Counted from the first letter of the stretch, positions 1 to 9,746 are shown. The stretch is 64,000 nt of DNA from Wenjunlia tyrosinilytica (GCF_014646055.1 NZ_BMMS01000008.1:1-64000), one strand, 5' to 3'. Program-made: numbers and translations. The notes: generated by a model not told the origin, from the letters alone.

Positions 1-2
1 CG

Positions 3-410
3 GACGCCTCCCTCGTGGCCGTCGGCAACATCCACGGCCAGGGCGAACTCCTACTCGAACACCTCGCCGAACTACCCCCCGACGACTCCGAGGACCCGGA
101 CGACCAGGGCCGCGGCGGCGGTCCCACGCCGCCGCACGCCCACACCGCGGCGCCGCCGCACCAGGCGCACGACAACGGCGGACCGTACCAGCAGCCCGGC
201 CCCCAGCAGCCCGGCCCCCACCAGCCCGTGCACCACCCGCAGGTGCAGCAGCACCCGTTCCCGCATCAGCAGTACCGGGGCGCCGCGGCCCAGCCGGGCA
301 CCCCCGCGCACCGGACTCAGCCGCACCAGACACCTCCCCATATGACGCCGACCGCACCACCCGCCCCATCCGGGGACGGACCGTGGTTCCGCCCTGGAGA
401 CACCCTGTGA
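3..410 (+). CDS. pgsB: Poly-gamma-glutamate synthase PgsB, C-terminal part (5' end outside window)
   Basis: Only the last 135 codons are present; the frame is open from the window edge. The first visible residues (…LVAVGNIHGQGELLLEHL) match the end of the Mur-ligase-like CapB/PgsB amide ligase, which polymerises glutamate using ATP at the membrane. After this conserved end comes an unusual tail of about 100 residues, very rich in Pro, His and Gln, with no similarity I recognise. The gene overlaps the next start by four bases (GTGA), so it is translationally coupled to pgsC. Assignment rests on the short conserved end plus the PgsC neighbour. Confidence 0.72.
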   Translation, partial: DASLVAVGNIHGQGELLLEHLAELPPDDSEDPDDQGRGGGPTPPHAHTAAPPHQAHDNGGPYQQPGPQQPGPHQPVHHPQVQQHPFPHQQYRGAAAQPGTPAHRTQPHQTPPHMTPTAPPAPSGDGPWFRPGDTL

Positions 411-889
411 TTCCCGCAGTCCTCACCCCCGAGATCGCCGCGATCGGTATCGCGCTCGGGCTGATGTTCTCGCTCGTCTGCTACCTGACGACCAACCTCT
501 CGCCCGGCGGCATGATCACCCCCGGGTGGCTGGCGCTGACCCTGGTCGAGGACCTGCAGCGGGCCGCGATGGTCCTCGGTGTGACCGTGCTGACCTACGT
601 CTGCACCGTGCTCGTGAACAAGGTCGTGATCCTCTACGGCAAGCGCCTGTTCGCCGCGGTCGTCCTGACCGGCGTCATCCTCCAGGCCGGTGTCTACCTG
701 ATCCTGCAACGAGAGTTCCCGCTGCTGTACGCGAACCAGACCCTCGGCTTCATCGTCCCGGGCCTGATCGCCTACCAGCTGCAGCGCCAGCCCAAGGGCG
801 CCACGCTGCTGTCCACCACCACGGTCACTCTCGCCAACTACGTCGTCCTGATGGCGGGGCTGCTGCTCGGCGTCATGCCGACCGCCTGA
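407..889 (+). CDS. pgsC: Poly-gamma-glutamate biosynthesis protein PgsC (CapC-like)
   Basis: A 160-residue integral membrane protein with about four hydrophobic helices and the CapC/PgsC hallmarks: …LTPEIAAIGIALGLMFS near the start, a Pro-Gly-Gly segment (LSPGGMITPGWLAL), and FIVPGLIAYQLQRQ in the middle. In the family PgsC partners PgsB to form the membrane-bound poly-gamma-glutamate ligase. The GTG at 407 is chosen because GGAGA lies 7 bases upstream and the codon overlaps the pgsB stop. No PgsA is seen downstream; it may lie left of the window. The product could be a capsule, a released polymer or a storage polymer. Confidence 0.85.
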   Translation: MIPAVLTPEIAAIGIALGLMFSLVCYLTTNLSPGGMITPGWLALTLVEDLQRAAMVLGVTVLTYVCTVLVNKVVILYGKRLFAAVVLTGVILQAGVYLILQREFPLLYANQTLGFIVPGLIAYQLQRQPKGATLLSTTTVTLANYVVLMAGLLLGVMPTA

Positions 890-914
890 CCCCATCGACC
901 CGCGGAGCCGCCCG

Positions 915-2009
915 ATGTCGAACCGCAAGCGCAAGAAGTCCAAGGCCGCCCTTCACGCCCTCGTGATCGCCGCTCTGCTCGGAGCGAGCGGCTTCCTGAC
1001 CGTGGAGATGCAGAAGAAGAAGGAGGAGGGCCGGATACCGGACCTCGACGTCGCGACGGCCCCGCACCCCAACAAGCAGGTGTCCACCAAGAGCTACCGC
1101 TACGAGCGGCTGACCAAGCCCGCTCGCACGGTCGTGCGCGAGGGCGGCGGCTCGGTCGTGGCCACCTTCACCGACGGCGCCCGCACCGCCAACCTGACCG
1201 GTCCCACCCGCACCTTCTCCGAGCCGCGCACCACCAAGGAGAAGGTCGTCACCGACCAGTGGGTGCGGCTGCTGCCCCAGCCGTGGACCAATGGCGCGGA
1301 GGAGACCTCGTGGTTCAAGGACTGGTTCAAGAAGAACCTCGGCAGCAAGTCCGACGACGTCTTCGCGGTGGCCTTCCAGTACGGCGACAAGGCCCCCACG
1401 CACAAGAACGACGCCGGCCAGCGCTCGCGCGGCGACGCGATCTTCGGCCCCATCGACCCCAACGGGGTGGCCGTCGGCGACCAGCGCAAGGAGCAGTCGG
1501 ACTTCTACGACTACCTGGGCGTGGCGTGGCAGTTCAAGGACGGGGTGCTCGAGTACCCGGAGCAGGAGAAGTACGGCGCCCTGGACTGCTCGGGCTTCGT
1601 CCGCATGGTCTACGGCTACCGCATGGCCTACCCGCTCAACGGCAATGACCTGTCCACCGACGACGGCCTGCCCCGTACCGCCAACGGTATGGCGACCAAG
1701 GGCCCGGGCGTGCCCGTGCTGCCGCTGAAGAAGACCGGCAACAAGGACCCGCTGTACTTCTACGCCCGTCCGACCTCGATCGACGTGCTCCAGCCCGGCG
1801 ACCTGATCTTCTTCGAGATCGACCGCCGCACCGGCACCCGGATGGACCACTCCGGCATCTACATGGGCCTGGACACCGCCGGCCACCCGCGGTTCGTCTC
1901 CAGCCGTGAGGAGGCCAACGGTCCGACGATGGGCGACCTGGGCGGCGACTCCCGGCTGGACGGCAACGGCTACTACGCGAAGTACCTGCGCACGGCCAAG
2001 CGCCTCTAG
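915..2009 (+). CDS. Membrane-anchored NlpC/P60 family peptidase
   Basis: A 364-residue protein with a lysine/arginine-rich start and one hydrophobic segment at about residues 12-27, so it is probably anchored with the rest outside. The NlpC/P60 domain is C-terminal: the catalytic Cys is in ALDCSGFVRMVYGY (C225) and the His in MDHSGIYMG (H312), both intact. Family members cut gamma-D-glutamyl bonds in peptidoglycan. Lying 25 bases after pgsC in the same direction, it may instead trim or release poly-gamma-glutamate, which has the same gamma-glutamyl linkage; that role is inferred from position only. Confidence 0.8.
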   Translation: MSNRKRKKSKAALHALVIAALLGASGFLTVEMQKKKEEGRIPDLDVATAPHPNKQVSTKSYRYERLTKPARTVVREGGGSVVATFTDGARTANLTGPTRTFSEPRTTKEKVVTDQWVRLLPQPWTNGAEETSWFKDWFKKNLGSKSDDVFAVAFQYGDKAPTHKNDAGQRSRGDAIFGPIDPNGVAVGDQRKEQSDFYDYLGVAWQFKDGVLEYPEQEKYGALDCSGFVRMVYGYRMAYPLNGNDLSTDDGLPRTANGMATKGPGVPVLPLKKTGNKDPLYFYARPTSIDVLQPGDLIFFEIDRRTGTRMDHSGIYMGLDTAGHPRFVSSREEANGPTMGDLGGDSRLDGNGYYAKYLRTAKRL

Positions 2010-2056
2010 CCGCGGCCTGCCGCGTCGAAGACCGGGGGTGCCCCGGTCCTGGACGC

Positions 2057-2098
2057 GGCCGCCCCGGCGGTCACCTCTGGGTGGCCGCCGGGGCGGCC
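2057..2098. terminator. Inverted repeat between convergent genes
   Basis: An 18-bp stem (one G-T wobble) with a 6-base loop, arms starting GGCCGCCCCGG and ending CCGGGGCGGCC. It sits between the NlpC/P60 gene and the convergent K+ channel gene and overlaps the last codons of the latter. It probably stops transcription from both sides; there is no clear T-tract. Confidence 0.6.
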
Positions 2099-3075
2099 CT
2101 GCGGACGGTGATGACGCGGTCGGTCAGCTCCAGGCGAGCGGCCTCCGGCTCGTCGTAGCTGAGCAGCCGGTTGCCGCGCTTGACCGCGATGACGAGGTCG
2201 GCGCACTCGCGGGGCGAGCGACCGGCCTCGGCCTTCGTCACCGGCCGCTCGATCAGGTCCAGGCCGGTGCCGGAAGTGATCAGGTCCTCCATCACCTCGC
2301 CGACGCTCGGGCTGAGCATGGACAGCCCCAGCAGACGTCCGGCCGCGGTGGCGGTGGTGATCACCGAATCGGCGCCCGACTGGCGCAGCAGCGGGGCGTT
2401 CTCCTGCTCGCGCACGGCGGCCACGATCGTGGCGCCCTTGTTGATCTGCCGGGCGGTGAGGGTGACCAGGACCGCGGTGTCGTCGCGCTGGGCGGCGATG
2501 ACGATCTGCCGGGCGCGCTGGGCCTCGGCACGCAGCAGGACCTCGCTGCGGGTGGCGTCGCCCGCGACTCCGGCGAACCCCTCGGCGTTGGCCGCCTCGA
2601 TCGCCTTGCGGTCGGGGTCGACCACGACGACACGGTCCTTCGGGGTGCCCCGCCGGACCAGGGTCTGGGCGGCGGAGCGGCCCTTGGTGCCGAATCCGAC
2701 GACCACGGTGTGATCTCGCAAGGTGGCCCTCCAGCGGCTCTGCCGCCAGTGCTCGCGGGTGTGTTGGGTCAGCACCTCCAGGGTGGTGCCGACCAGGATG
2801 ATCAGGAAGAGCACCCGCAGCGGTGTGACCACGAGGATATTGATCAGCCGCGCCGAGTCGCTGAACGGGACGATGTCGCCGTAGCCGGTCGTGGAGAGCG
2901 TGACGGTGGCGTAGTAGACCGAGTCGAGGAAGGAGACCTCGTCGTCCGCGTTGTCGTGGTAGCCGCCGTGGTCCGCGTAGACGACGAGCACCGTCAGGAA
3001 CAGCACCCCGAGCGCCATCACCAGGCGGCGCAGCACCTGCCTCAGGGGACTGACGGTCAGATGGGGCAGCGTCAC
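2071..3075 (-). CDS. Potassium channel protein with RCK (TrkA-N/TrkA-C) regulatory domain
   Basis: About 334 residues. The N-terminal part has two membrane helices flanking a pore loop with the selectivity filter TTGYGD (TLSTTGYGDIVPFS). An RCK domain follows (TVVVGFGTKGRSAAQ, a Rossmann glycine motif, then VVVDPDRKAIE), and a TrkA-C-like end. This is the architecture of ligand-gated K+ channels of the MthK/Kch type. The start is uncertain: GTG at 3075 is given, but GTG at 3126, overlapping the moeA stop, would add 17 residues. It lies directly downstream of moeA and may be cotranscribed, without an obvious functional link. Confidence 0.85.
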   Translation of the reverse strand: MTLPHLTVSPLRQVLRRLVMALGVLFLTVLVVYADHGGYHDNADDEVSFLDSVYYATVTLSTTGYGDIVPFSDSARLINILVVTPLRVLFLIILVGTTLEVLTQHTREHWRQSRWRATLRDHTVVVGFGTKGRSAAQTLVRRGTPKDRVVVVDPDRKAIEAANAEGFAGVAGDATRSEVLLRAEAQRARQIVIAAQRDDTAVLVTLTARQINKGATIVAAVREQENAPLLRQSGADSVITTATAAGRLLGLSMLSPSVGEVMEDLITSGTGLDLIERPVTKAEAGRSPRECADLVIAVKRGNRLLSYDEPEAARLELTDRVITVRRAAPAATQR

Positions 3076-3119
3076 CTGATGCAGGAGCGCGAGTTCCTTC
3101 TCGCTGCCTCCGCGTACCG

Positions 3120-4331
3120 CTACCACCGCAGTTCCAGGATCTCCACGTCCGCCCCGGCATCCGCCCCGCCGGGGGCGATCACGGCGAACGCGTCCGCCGC
3201 CGCCAGGCCGCGCAGCATCGCCGGGCCGTGGAAGCGCAGCGCGCTCGCCCCACCGTCGTCGTGGAGCGTGACGGGCACCAGTCGGGTGTCGGCCGGGTGG
3301 CCGGGGACAGCGGTGGTCAGCGCGGCGGCGTAGGCGTCGGCGCGGGGGAGCCCGGCCAGGGTGCTCAGCAGCGGCTCGGCGAGGGTGAGGACGCCGGAGA
3401 CGGCGGCGAGGGGGTTGCCGGGAAGGCCGACGAGGTGGCGGCCGCCGGGGAGCACCGCCAGCAGCATCGGGTGGCCGGGGCGCACGGCGACACCGTCGAC
3501 CAGCAGACGGGCGCCGAGGTCGGAGAGGACGGAGTGGACGAAGTCGACCGGGCCGGAGGCGGTGCCACCGGTCGTGACGACGACGTCCGCCGTGCTCGAG
3601 GAGACGGCCTCGCGCAGCGCCTCGCGGGTGTCCCCCACACGGCGGGTGCCCAGGACATCGGCGCCCAGGCCGCGCAGCCACGGAGGCAGCAGCGGGCCCA
3701 GGGCGTCCCGCACGTGGCCGTCACGGGGCAGTCCGGCGGGCAGGAGCTCGTCCCCGAGGACCAGCACCTCGACGGTGGGGCGGGGGACGACGGTGAGCGC
3801 GTCGTAGCCCGCGGCGGCGGCAAGGCCCAGCACGGCGGGGGTCACGGGGCAGCCCGTCGACAGGAGCTCGTCGCCGGTACGGCACTCCTGGCCGCGCGGG
3901 CGGACGTCCTGGCCGAGCCCGGGCGCCCTGGCGGCCGTCAGGATGCCGCCGAGCACCTCCCCCTCCTCACTGCGCAGGACCGCCGTGGCGCCGCGGGGGA
4001 GCTGCGCGCCCGTGGCGATACGGACGGCCGCGCCGTCCTCCAGGGGGCGGGGCGAGCTGTCCCCGGCGAGGATCGCGCCTCCGAGCCGCCAGGGGCCGGG
4101 GCCCGCGACCGCCCAGCCGTCCATGGCGGAGGTGTCGAACGCGGGGAGGTCGGTGAGCGCCGAGAGCGGCCGGGCGAGGACATGGCCGAGGGCTTCGGCG
4201 AGCAGCCGGGAGTCCCGGGGCAGCGGCCGGGCGGCGGTCCGTGCGGTGCGACGGGCCTCGGGCCAGGGCGCTGCGCCGGGCCGGTGGGTTGGCTGCGGGG
4301 ACACCTTGGGCACCTCGGCCGGAGCGGTCAT
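3120..4331 (-). CDS. moeA: Molybdopterin molybdotransferase MoeA
   Basis: A 403-residue protein that inserts molybdate into adenylylated molybdopterin in the last steps of Mo-cofactor synthesis. Family motifs are visible: FDTSAMDGWAV in the N-terminal part, VVTTGGTASGPVDF in the MoCF-like domain, and LPGNPLAAVSG near the C-terminus. The ATG at 4331 overlaps the stop of the upstream MobA-like gene (ATGA), so the two are coupled. The neighbour is a molybdopterin nucleotidyltransferase, which fits one pathway. The start region carries Pro/Ala-rich residues not typical of the fold. Confidence 0.88.
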   Translation of the reverse strand: MTAPAEVPKVSPQPTHRPGAAPWPEARRTARTAARPLPRDSRLLAEALGHVLARPLSALTDLPAFDTSAMDGWAVAGPGPWRLGGAILAGDSSPRPLEDGAAVRIATGAQLPRGATAVLRSEEGEVLGGILTAARAPGLGQDVRPRGQECRTGDELLSTGCPVTPAVLGLAAAAGYDALTVVPRPTVEVLVLGDELLPAGLPRDGHVRDALGPLLPPWLRGLGADVLGTRRVGDTREALREAVSSSTADVVVTTGGTASGPVDFVHSVLSDLGARLLVDGVAVRPGHPMLLAVLPGGRHLVGLPGNPLAAVSGVLTLAEPLLSTLAGLPRADAYAAALTTAVPGHPADTRLVPVTLHDDGGASALRFHGPAMLRGLAAADAFAVIAPGGADAGADVEILELRW

Positions 4332-5308
4332 GCGTCGTTCTCGTTCTTCTTGCTCTCGTTCTTCTCGGGCTCGTTCTTCTTGGGCTCGCTCGTGCCGTGC
4401 TCGGCCGCCCAGGCCAGGGCGAGGGCCTGCGCCTTGCGGGACGCCTCGGCGACGGCGGCCGGGCCGCCGCCCGCCCGGGCGGCCGCGTAGCCGACCAGGA
4501 AGGTGGTCAGCGGCGCGGCGGGCCGGTCCACTCCGTGCGCGGCGTCCCGCGCGAGGTCGAGCAGGCCCTTGATGTCGACGTCCAGCTCGATTCCCAGCTC
4601 GGCACCAACCGCTTCGATCCATCTCTCCAGCACGCTCACGCCCCCATGCTCCCCGATCCTCGCTCGTGCCGTGGTGACGTCGTCCCAGGTGTCGCAGTCG
4701 AAGGCCGATCCCGCCGTGTCCGCCAGTCGGCTCAGCGACAGCTCCGAGACCAGCAGGCGCAGCGGAAGGCCGTTGATGCCGCCGTGCTCGGTGGCGATCA
4801 GGGCGAGTTCGCGGCGCAGTGACTCGGTGCGGTAGGCGGCTGCCAGCGGCTGGTCGCGTCCCTGCCCGTCGGTGAGGAGGGCTCCGTCGTACCCGTGGCC
4901 CTCGTACACGGCTCCGTTGTTCGCGACTGCGCCGTTCGCGGCTCCGTTGTTCGCGGCTCCGCCGTTCTTGACCGCGTGCTGCGTGACCGCCGCGAGCAGG
5001 GCCCGGACGGTTTCGGTGTCGATGAACGGCAGATCCGCCGCCAGGAGCACCACCAGCGGAGCCTCCACGTGGTGCAGGGCGGCGGCGAGCGCCGGGAGGG
5101 GGCCCCCTCCCGGCGGGTCCTCTCGGGCCCACTGGACCGGCCGCGCCGTCGGGCGGCGGGGGCCCACCACGACCGTGGAGCGGGCGTCGGCGCAGGCGGC
5201 GAGCGCGCGGTCGAGCAGGCTGGTGCCGCCGACGCTCAGGGCGGGCTTGTCCACACCCCCGAGACGGCGGGCGGCCCCTCCGGCGAGCACCACGGCGTCG
5301 AAGTCCAT
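4328..5308 (-). CDS. MobA-like NTP transferase fused to DUF6457
   Basis: 326 residues. The first ~220 form a nucleotidyltransferase of the MobA type: the signature VVLAGGAARRLGGVDKPAL at residues 5-23 and LLAADLPFID as the metal-binding segment. Such enzymes attach GMP or CMP to molybdopterin. Residues ~225-305 match a DUF6457 helical domain (SVLERWIEAVGAELGIELDV…). Two low-complexity stretches stand out: an Asn/Gly/Ala repeat at about 111-135 and a Lys/Glu/Asn-rich end. It is coupled to moeA by a four-base overlap. Specificity (GMP or CMP) cannot be read from sequence. Confidence 0.8.
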   Translation of the reverse strand: MDFDAVVLAGGAARRLGGVDKPALSVGGTSLLDRALAACADARSTVVVGPRRPTARPVQWAREDPPGGGPLPALAAALHHVEAPLVVLLAADLPFIDTETVRALLAAVTQHAVKNGGAANNGAANGAVANNGAVYEGHGYDGALLTDGQGRDQPLAAAYRTESLRRELALIATEHGGINGLPLRLLVSELSLSRLADTAGSAFDCDTWDDVTTARARIGEHGGVSVLERWIEAVGAELGIELDVDIKGLLDLARDAAHGVDRPAAPLTTFLVGYAAARAGGGPAAVAEASRKAQALALAWAAEHGTSEPKKNEPEKNESKKNENDA

Positions 5309-5387
5309 GGCGTCGAGTATCGCCGACGGGACCGGGCCACCGGGAGGCGCGGCCCCCTGTGCACGCCGTACGGCGGATGCGGGGCGG

Positions 5388-6770
5388 CTAGATGTGCCGC
5401 AGAAGCGCCGCGGGCTGCTCGACGCAGTCCGCGACGAAGCGCAGGAAGCCGCCCGCCGTGCCTCCGTCGCACACACGGTGGTCGAAGGTGAACGACAGCT
5501 GGGTGACCTGGCGGACCGCCAACTCCCCTCCCACCACCCATGGCTTGGGTGCGATGCGCCCGACGCCCAGCATCGCGGCCTCGGGGTGGTTGATGATCGG
5601 CGTCGAGCCGTCCACACCGAAGACGCCGTAGTTGTTGAGGGTGAAGGTCCCGCCCGTCAGCTCGGCGGGGGTGAGGGTGCCCTGGCGGGCGGCCTCGGTG
5701 AGGCGGGCGAACTCCGCCGACAGCTCCGCGGTGGTCATCCGGTGCGCGTTCCGGACGACCGGGACGACGAGGCCTCGCTCGGTCTGCGCGGCGAAGCCGA
5801 GATGGACCGCGGGGAGCTGGACGATCTCCTGCCGGTCGAGGTCGACGGTGGAGTTGAGCGCCGGGTGGCGGGCGATCGCCGCCGTGGTGATCCGGGCGAG
5901 TACGGCGAGCAGGCTCACCTTCTCGGCCCCGGCCGCGTTCATCGCGGCACGGGCCGCCAGCAGCTCGGTCGCGTCGGCGTCCACCCAGCAGGTGGCGTCG
6001 GGGATCTCGCGGCGGCTGCGGGAGAGCTTGTCGGCGACAGCGCGGCGCAGGCCCTTGAGGGGGATGCGGACGGCTTCTTCCGCGGCCTGCCCGGCGGTGT
6101 CCGGGGCTGTCGCGCTCGGGGCGGTCGCGCTCGGGGCGGCTTCGACGCTCCCGGCGGCGGGCCCGGCCACCGCTCGTTCGACGTCCGAGCGCAGGATCAG
6201 GCCGTCGGGACCGCTGCCGGTGAGGGTGCGCAGATCCAGGCCGTGCTCCCGGGCGAGTCGGCGCACGAGCGGCGAGATGACGGCGACGGGGCCGATGGCG
6301 GCCGGTACGGGTTCGGGCGGGGGCGCCGGCTCGGGGCGCACCGGGGCGGCCGGGGGCCGCGCCGGGGCCGAGGAGGCCTTGGGGCGCACCCTGCGGCGGC
6401 GGGTCGTGGCGCCGGACGTACCGTAGCCGACGAGGACATTCCCGGAACCGCTGTCGGCATCGTCCGCGCCGACGGCGCGGTCCCCGTCGCCAGTGCTCCG
6501 CCCGCCACCGGCGGACGACTCGGGCTCGCCCACCGCCACGGTCACCAGCGGGCTTCCCACGGGAACCTCGGAGCCCTCCTCACCGAAGCGGGCGGTGACC
6601 ACACCCGCGTACGGGCAGGGCACCTCGACCACGGCCTTGGCGGTCTCCACCTCGACCACGTGCTGGTCGACGGCCACATGGTCGCCGACCTCGACGAGCC
6701 AGCGGACGATCTCCGCCTCGGTCAGTCCCTCCCCGAGGTCCGGGAGGAGGAATTCACGAACGACTGCCAT
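5388..6770 (-). CDS. bkdC: Branched-chain 2-oxoacid dehydrogenase E2 (dihydrolipoamide acyltransferase)
   Basis: A 460-residue E2 core protein. A lipoyl domain covers residues 1-80 with the lipoylated lysine in VETAKAVVEV (K45). A Pro/Arg-rich linker follows, then a peripheral subunit-binding domain (VISPLVRRLAREHG…GPDGLILRSDVE) and the acyltransferase domain, with the active-site FDHRVCDGG near the C-terminus. It transfers the branched acyl group from E1 to CoA. It follows the E1beta gene by two bases and ends the operon. In Streptomyces such complexes degrade Val, Leu and Ile and supply branched starters for fatty acids and polyketides. Confidence 0.9.
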   Translation of the reverse strand: MAVVREFLLPDLGEGLTEAEIVRWLVEVGDHVAVDQHVVEVETAKAVVEVPCPYAGVVTARFGEEGSEVPVGSPLVTVAVGEPESSAGGGRSTGDGDRAVGADDADSGSGNVLVGYGTSGATTRRRRVRPKASSAPARPPAAPVRPEPAPPPEPVPAAIGPVAVISPLVRRLAREHGLDLRTLTGSGPDGLILRSDVERAVAGPAAGSVEAAPSATAPSATAPDTAGQAAEEAVRIPLKGLRRAVADKLSRSRREIPDATCWVDADATELLAARAAMNAAGAEKVSLLAVLARITTAAIARHPALNSTVDLDRQEIVQLPAVHLGFAAQTERGLVVPVVRNAHRMTTAELSAEFARLTEAARQGTLTPAELTGGTFTLNNYGVFGVDGSTPIINHPEAAMLGVGRIAPKPWVVGGELAVRQVTQLSFTFDHRVCDGGTAGGFLRFVADCVEQPAALLRHI

Positions 6771-6772
6771 CG

Positions 6773-7830
<1,058 letters not shown>

Positions 7831-7834
<4 letters not shown>

Positions 7835-9573
7835 CGGCCCGCTCCTTCGTGGTCGTGCCCGTGCCCGTGCCCGGCCTCGGCGTCGAGTTCGGCACGCAGC
7901 ATGGCGGCCTGCTCGCGCAGTTGGGCCGTCTGCTCGGCGTAGACATGGGTGAACAGGTCCATTGGGTCGAGCACCGGGTCCGCGTTCATGCGCTCGCGAA
8001 GGTCGGCCGCCATCGCCTCGGCGGCTTCCTTGGCCTCGCGCACGCCGTCGTCGTCGAGCAGGCCGAGCTCGTAGAGCTGCCGCTCCAGCAGGGCGACGGG
8101 GTCGTGGTGGCGCCAGGCATCCACCTCGTCGGCGCCCCGGTAGCGGGTGGCGTCATCGGCGTTGGTGTGGGCGTCGATGCGGTAGGTGACGGCCTCGACG
8201 AGGGTGGGTCCGCCGCCTTCACGGGCGCGGCGCACGGCGTCGGAGAGCACGGTGTACATCGCGGCGGCGTCATTGCCGTCCACCAGCCGACCCGGCATGC
8301 CGTAGCCGACCGCCTTGTGGGCGAGCGAGGGCGCATGGGTCTGCTTGGCCAGGGGCACGGAGATGGCGAAGCCGTTGTTCTGCACGAGGAAGACCACGGG
8401 GGCCTGCCAGACGGCGGCGAAGTTCAGGGCCTCGTGGAAGTCGCCCTCGCTCGTGCCCCCGTCCCCGACCATGGCGAGCGCCACGGTGTACCCGGAGTCA
8501 CCCCCGTCCCCGCCCTTCTCCCGTTGCCTGTCCCCTGCGGTCGCACTCCGGCTCGACTCCGCTCCGGCCGGATACCCCTCCCTCGTCCCTCGGTCGGGCC
8601 CTCCAACCTGCGCTGCATCTCGCCTACGCCGCTCCAAGCCACCTGCGGTCGCACTCCGGCTCGACTCCGCTCCGGCCGGATACCCCTCCCTCGTCCCTCG
8701 GTCGGGCCCTCCAACCTGCGCTGCATCTCGCCTACGCCGCTCCAAGCCACCTGCGGTCGCACTCCGGCTCGACTCCGCTCCGGCCGGATACCCCTCCCTC
8801 GTCCCTCGGTCGGGCCCTCCAACCTGCGCTGCATCTCGCCTACGCCGCTCCAAGCCACCTGCGGTCGCACTCCGGCTCGACTCCGCTCCGGCCGGATACC
8901 CCTCCCTCGTCCCTCGGTCGGGCCCTCCAACCTGCGCTGCATCTCGCCTACGCCGCTCCAAGCCACCTGCGGTCGCACTCCGGCTCGACTCCGCTCCGGC
9001 CGGATACCCCTCCCTCGTCCCTCGGTCGGGCCCTCCAACCTGCGCTGCGTCTCGCCTACGCCGCTCCATGTCCTGCTTGAGGCGCGCCGCGTGCGCCAAC
9101 CCCACCGCATGGGGCATCTGCGTGGCCAGGGGGGTGCTCAGCGGGGCGACACGGTGCTCGGCCGGGTCGTAGCCGGTGTGCCAGTCGCCACGCAGCAGGG
9201 TCAGCGCCTCCACCGGGTCGACGCCCCGGGCGGTCACGGCCAGGGTGTCGCGGTAGCTGGGGAAGAGCCAGTCCCGCGGGCCCAGGGCCAGGGCGGCGGC
9301 GACCTCGCACGCCTCCTGCCCGGTGCTGGACGGATAGACGGCCAGCCGGCCCTGCTTGGTCAGCGCGGTGGCCTGGGTGTTGTAGCGGCGGCCGGAGACG
9401 AGACGGCGGTACAGGCTCCGCAGCAGATCGGGGTCCATGTCCCTGGCGGCGGCAGTGCCCAGCACGCGCAGCGGCTCGGTGTCCGGAAGCAGCGGCTCGG
9501 GCTCGACTCGCGGCCGCCAGGCGGGCGCGCCGTCGGCACTGGGGCCGGGGCCGGGCTGCTCGAGGACGGTCAT
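7831..9573 (-). CDS. bkdA: Branched-chain 2-oxoacid dehydrogenase E1 alpha subunit with five-fold 36-residue repeat insert
   Basis: 580 residues, about 180-190 longer than I would expect. The E1alpha framework is intact on both sides of the insert: RYNTQATALTKQGRLAVYPS and WLFPSYRDTLAV before it, and the thiamine-diphosphate motif GDGGTSEGDFHEALNFA…VQNN after it. Between HAARLKQDM (ends at residue 169) and YTVALAMVGDGG lie five tandem copies of a 36-residue unit beginning ERRRRDAAQVGG. They fall in a surface loop just before the cofactor strand, so the enzyme may still fold. ATG at 9573 has AGGAGG 8 bases upstream. It heads the bkd operon. Confidence 0.88.
8534..9073. repeat. Five tandem copies of a 108-bp repeat inside bkdA
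   Basis: Units start at about 8534, 8642, 8750, 8858 and 8966, each 108 bp and essentially identical. The only differences I find are one A/G change in the last unit (…CTGCGTCTCGCC instead of …CTGCATCTCGCC) and the outer edges. The period is divisible by three and the unit is free of stops in several frames on both strands. There are no spacers, so it is not a CRISPR array. No other copy was noticed in the window. Confidence 0.97.
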
Positions 9574-9630
9574 GACGAGCACCTCCTGATGAAAGGGGGT
9601 CGAGCGGAGCGCGCAGTGTTGCTGCTACCT

Positions 9631-9644
9631 ACCGATTGTTCGGT
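9631..9644. promoter_or_regulatory. PaaR-type TetR operator (site A), bkd/bkdR intergenic
   Basis: Perfect palindrome ACCGA-TTGT-TCGGT, 58 bp upstream of bkdA and 103 bp upstream of the divergent Lrp gene. The same motif is found at the paaH/paaN and paaA promoters. Its presence here suggests that the nearby TetR regulator also controls the branched-chain dehydrogenase operon. Confidence 0.7.
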
Positions 9645-9746
9645 TGAGTGACTCACTTTGGCCACACCTGGGATCAGGCGGTGGACAAACGGCCCTCTGG
9701 GGCTTCTCCTGGAGTCAGGACGTCCACAAAGGGGAGGCTCGGGGGC

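Noticed and set aside
1906-3333. 475-codon plus-strand frame over the channel and moeA genes
   Set aside because: It overlaps two well supported genes on the other strand and has a repetitive Gly/Asp/Arg composition.
8534-9073. CRISPR array
   Set aside because: The repeats are directly adjacent with no spacers and no cas genes are nearby; the same holds for the arrays at 49.6 and 51.6 kb.
7849-9651. 600-codon plus-strand frame crossing the 108-bp repeats
   Set aside because: The unit is stop-free in several frames because of its composition; the minus-strand E1alpha frame has flanking conserved motifs and a ribosome site.
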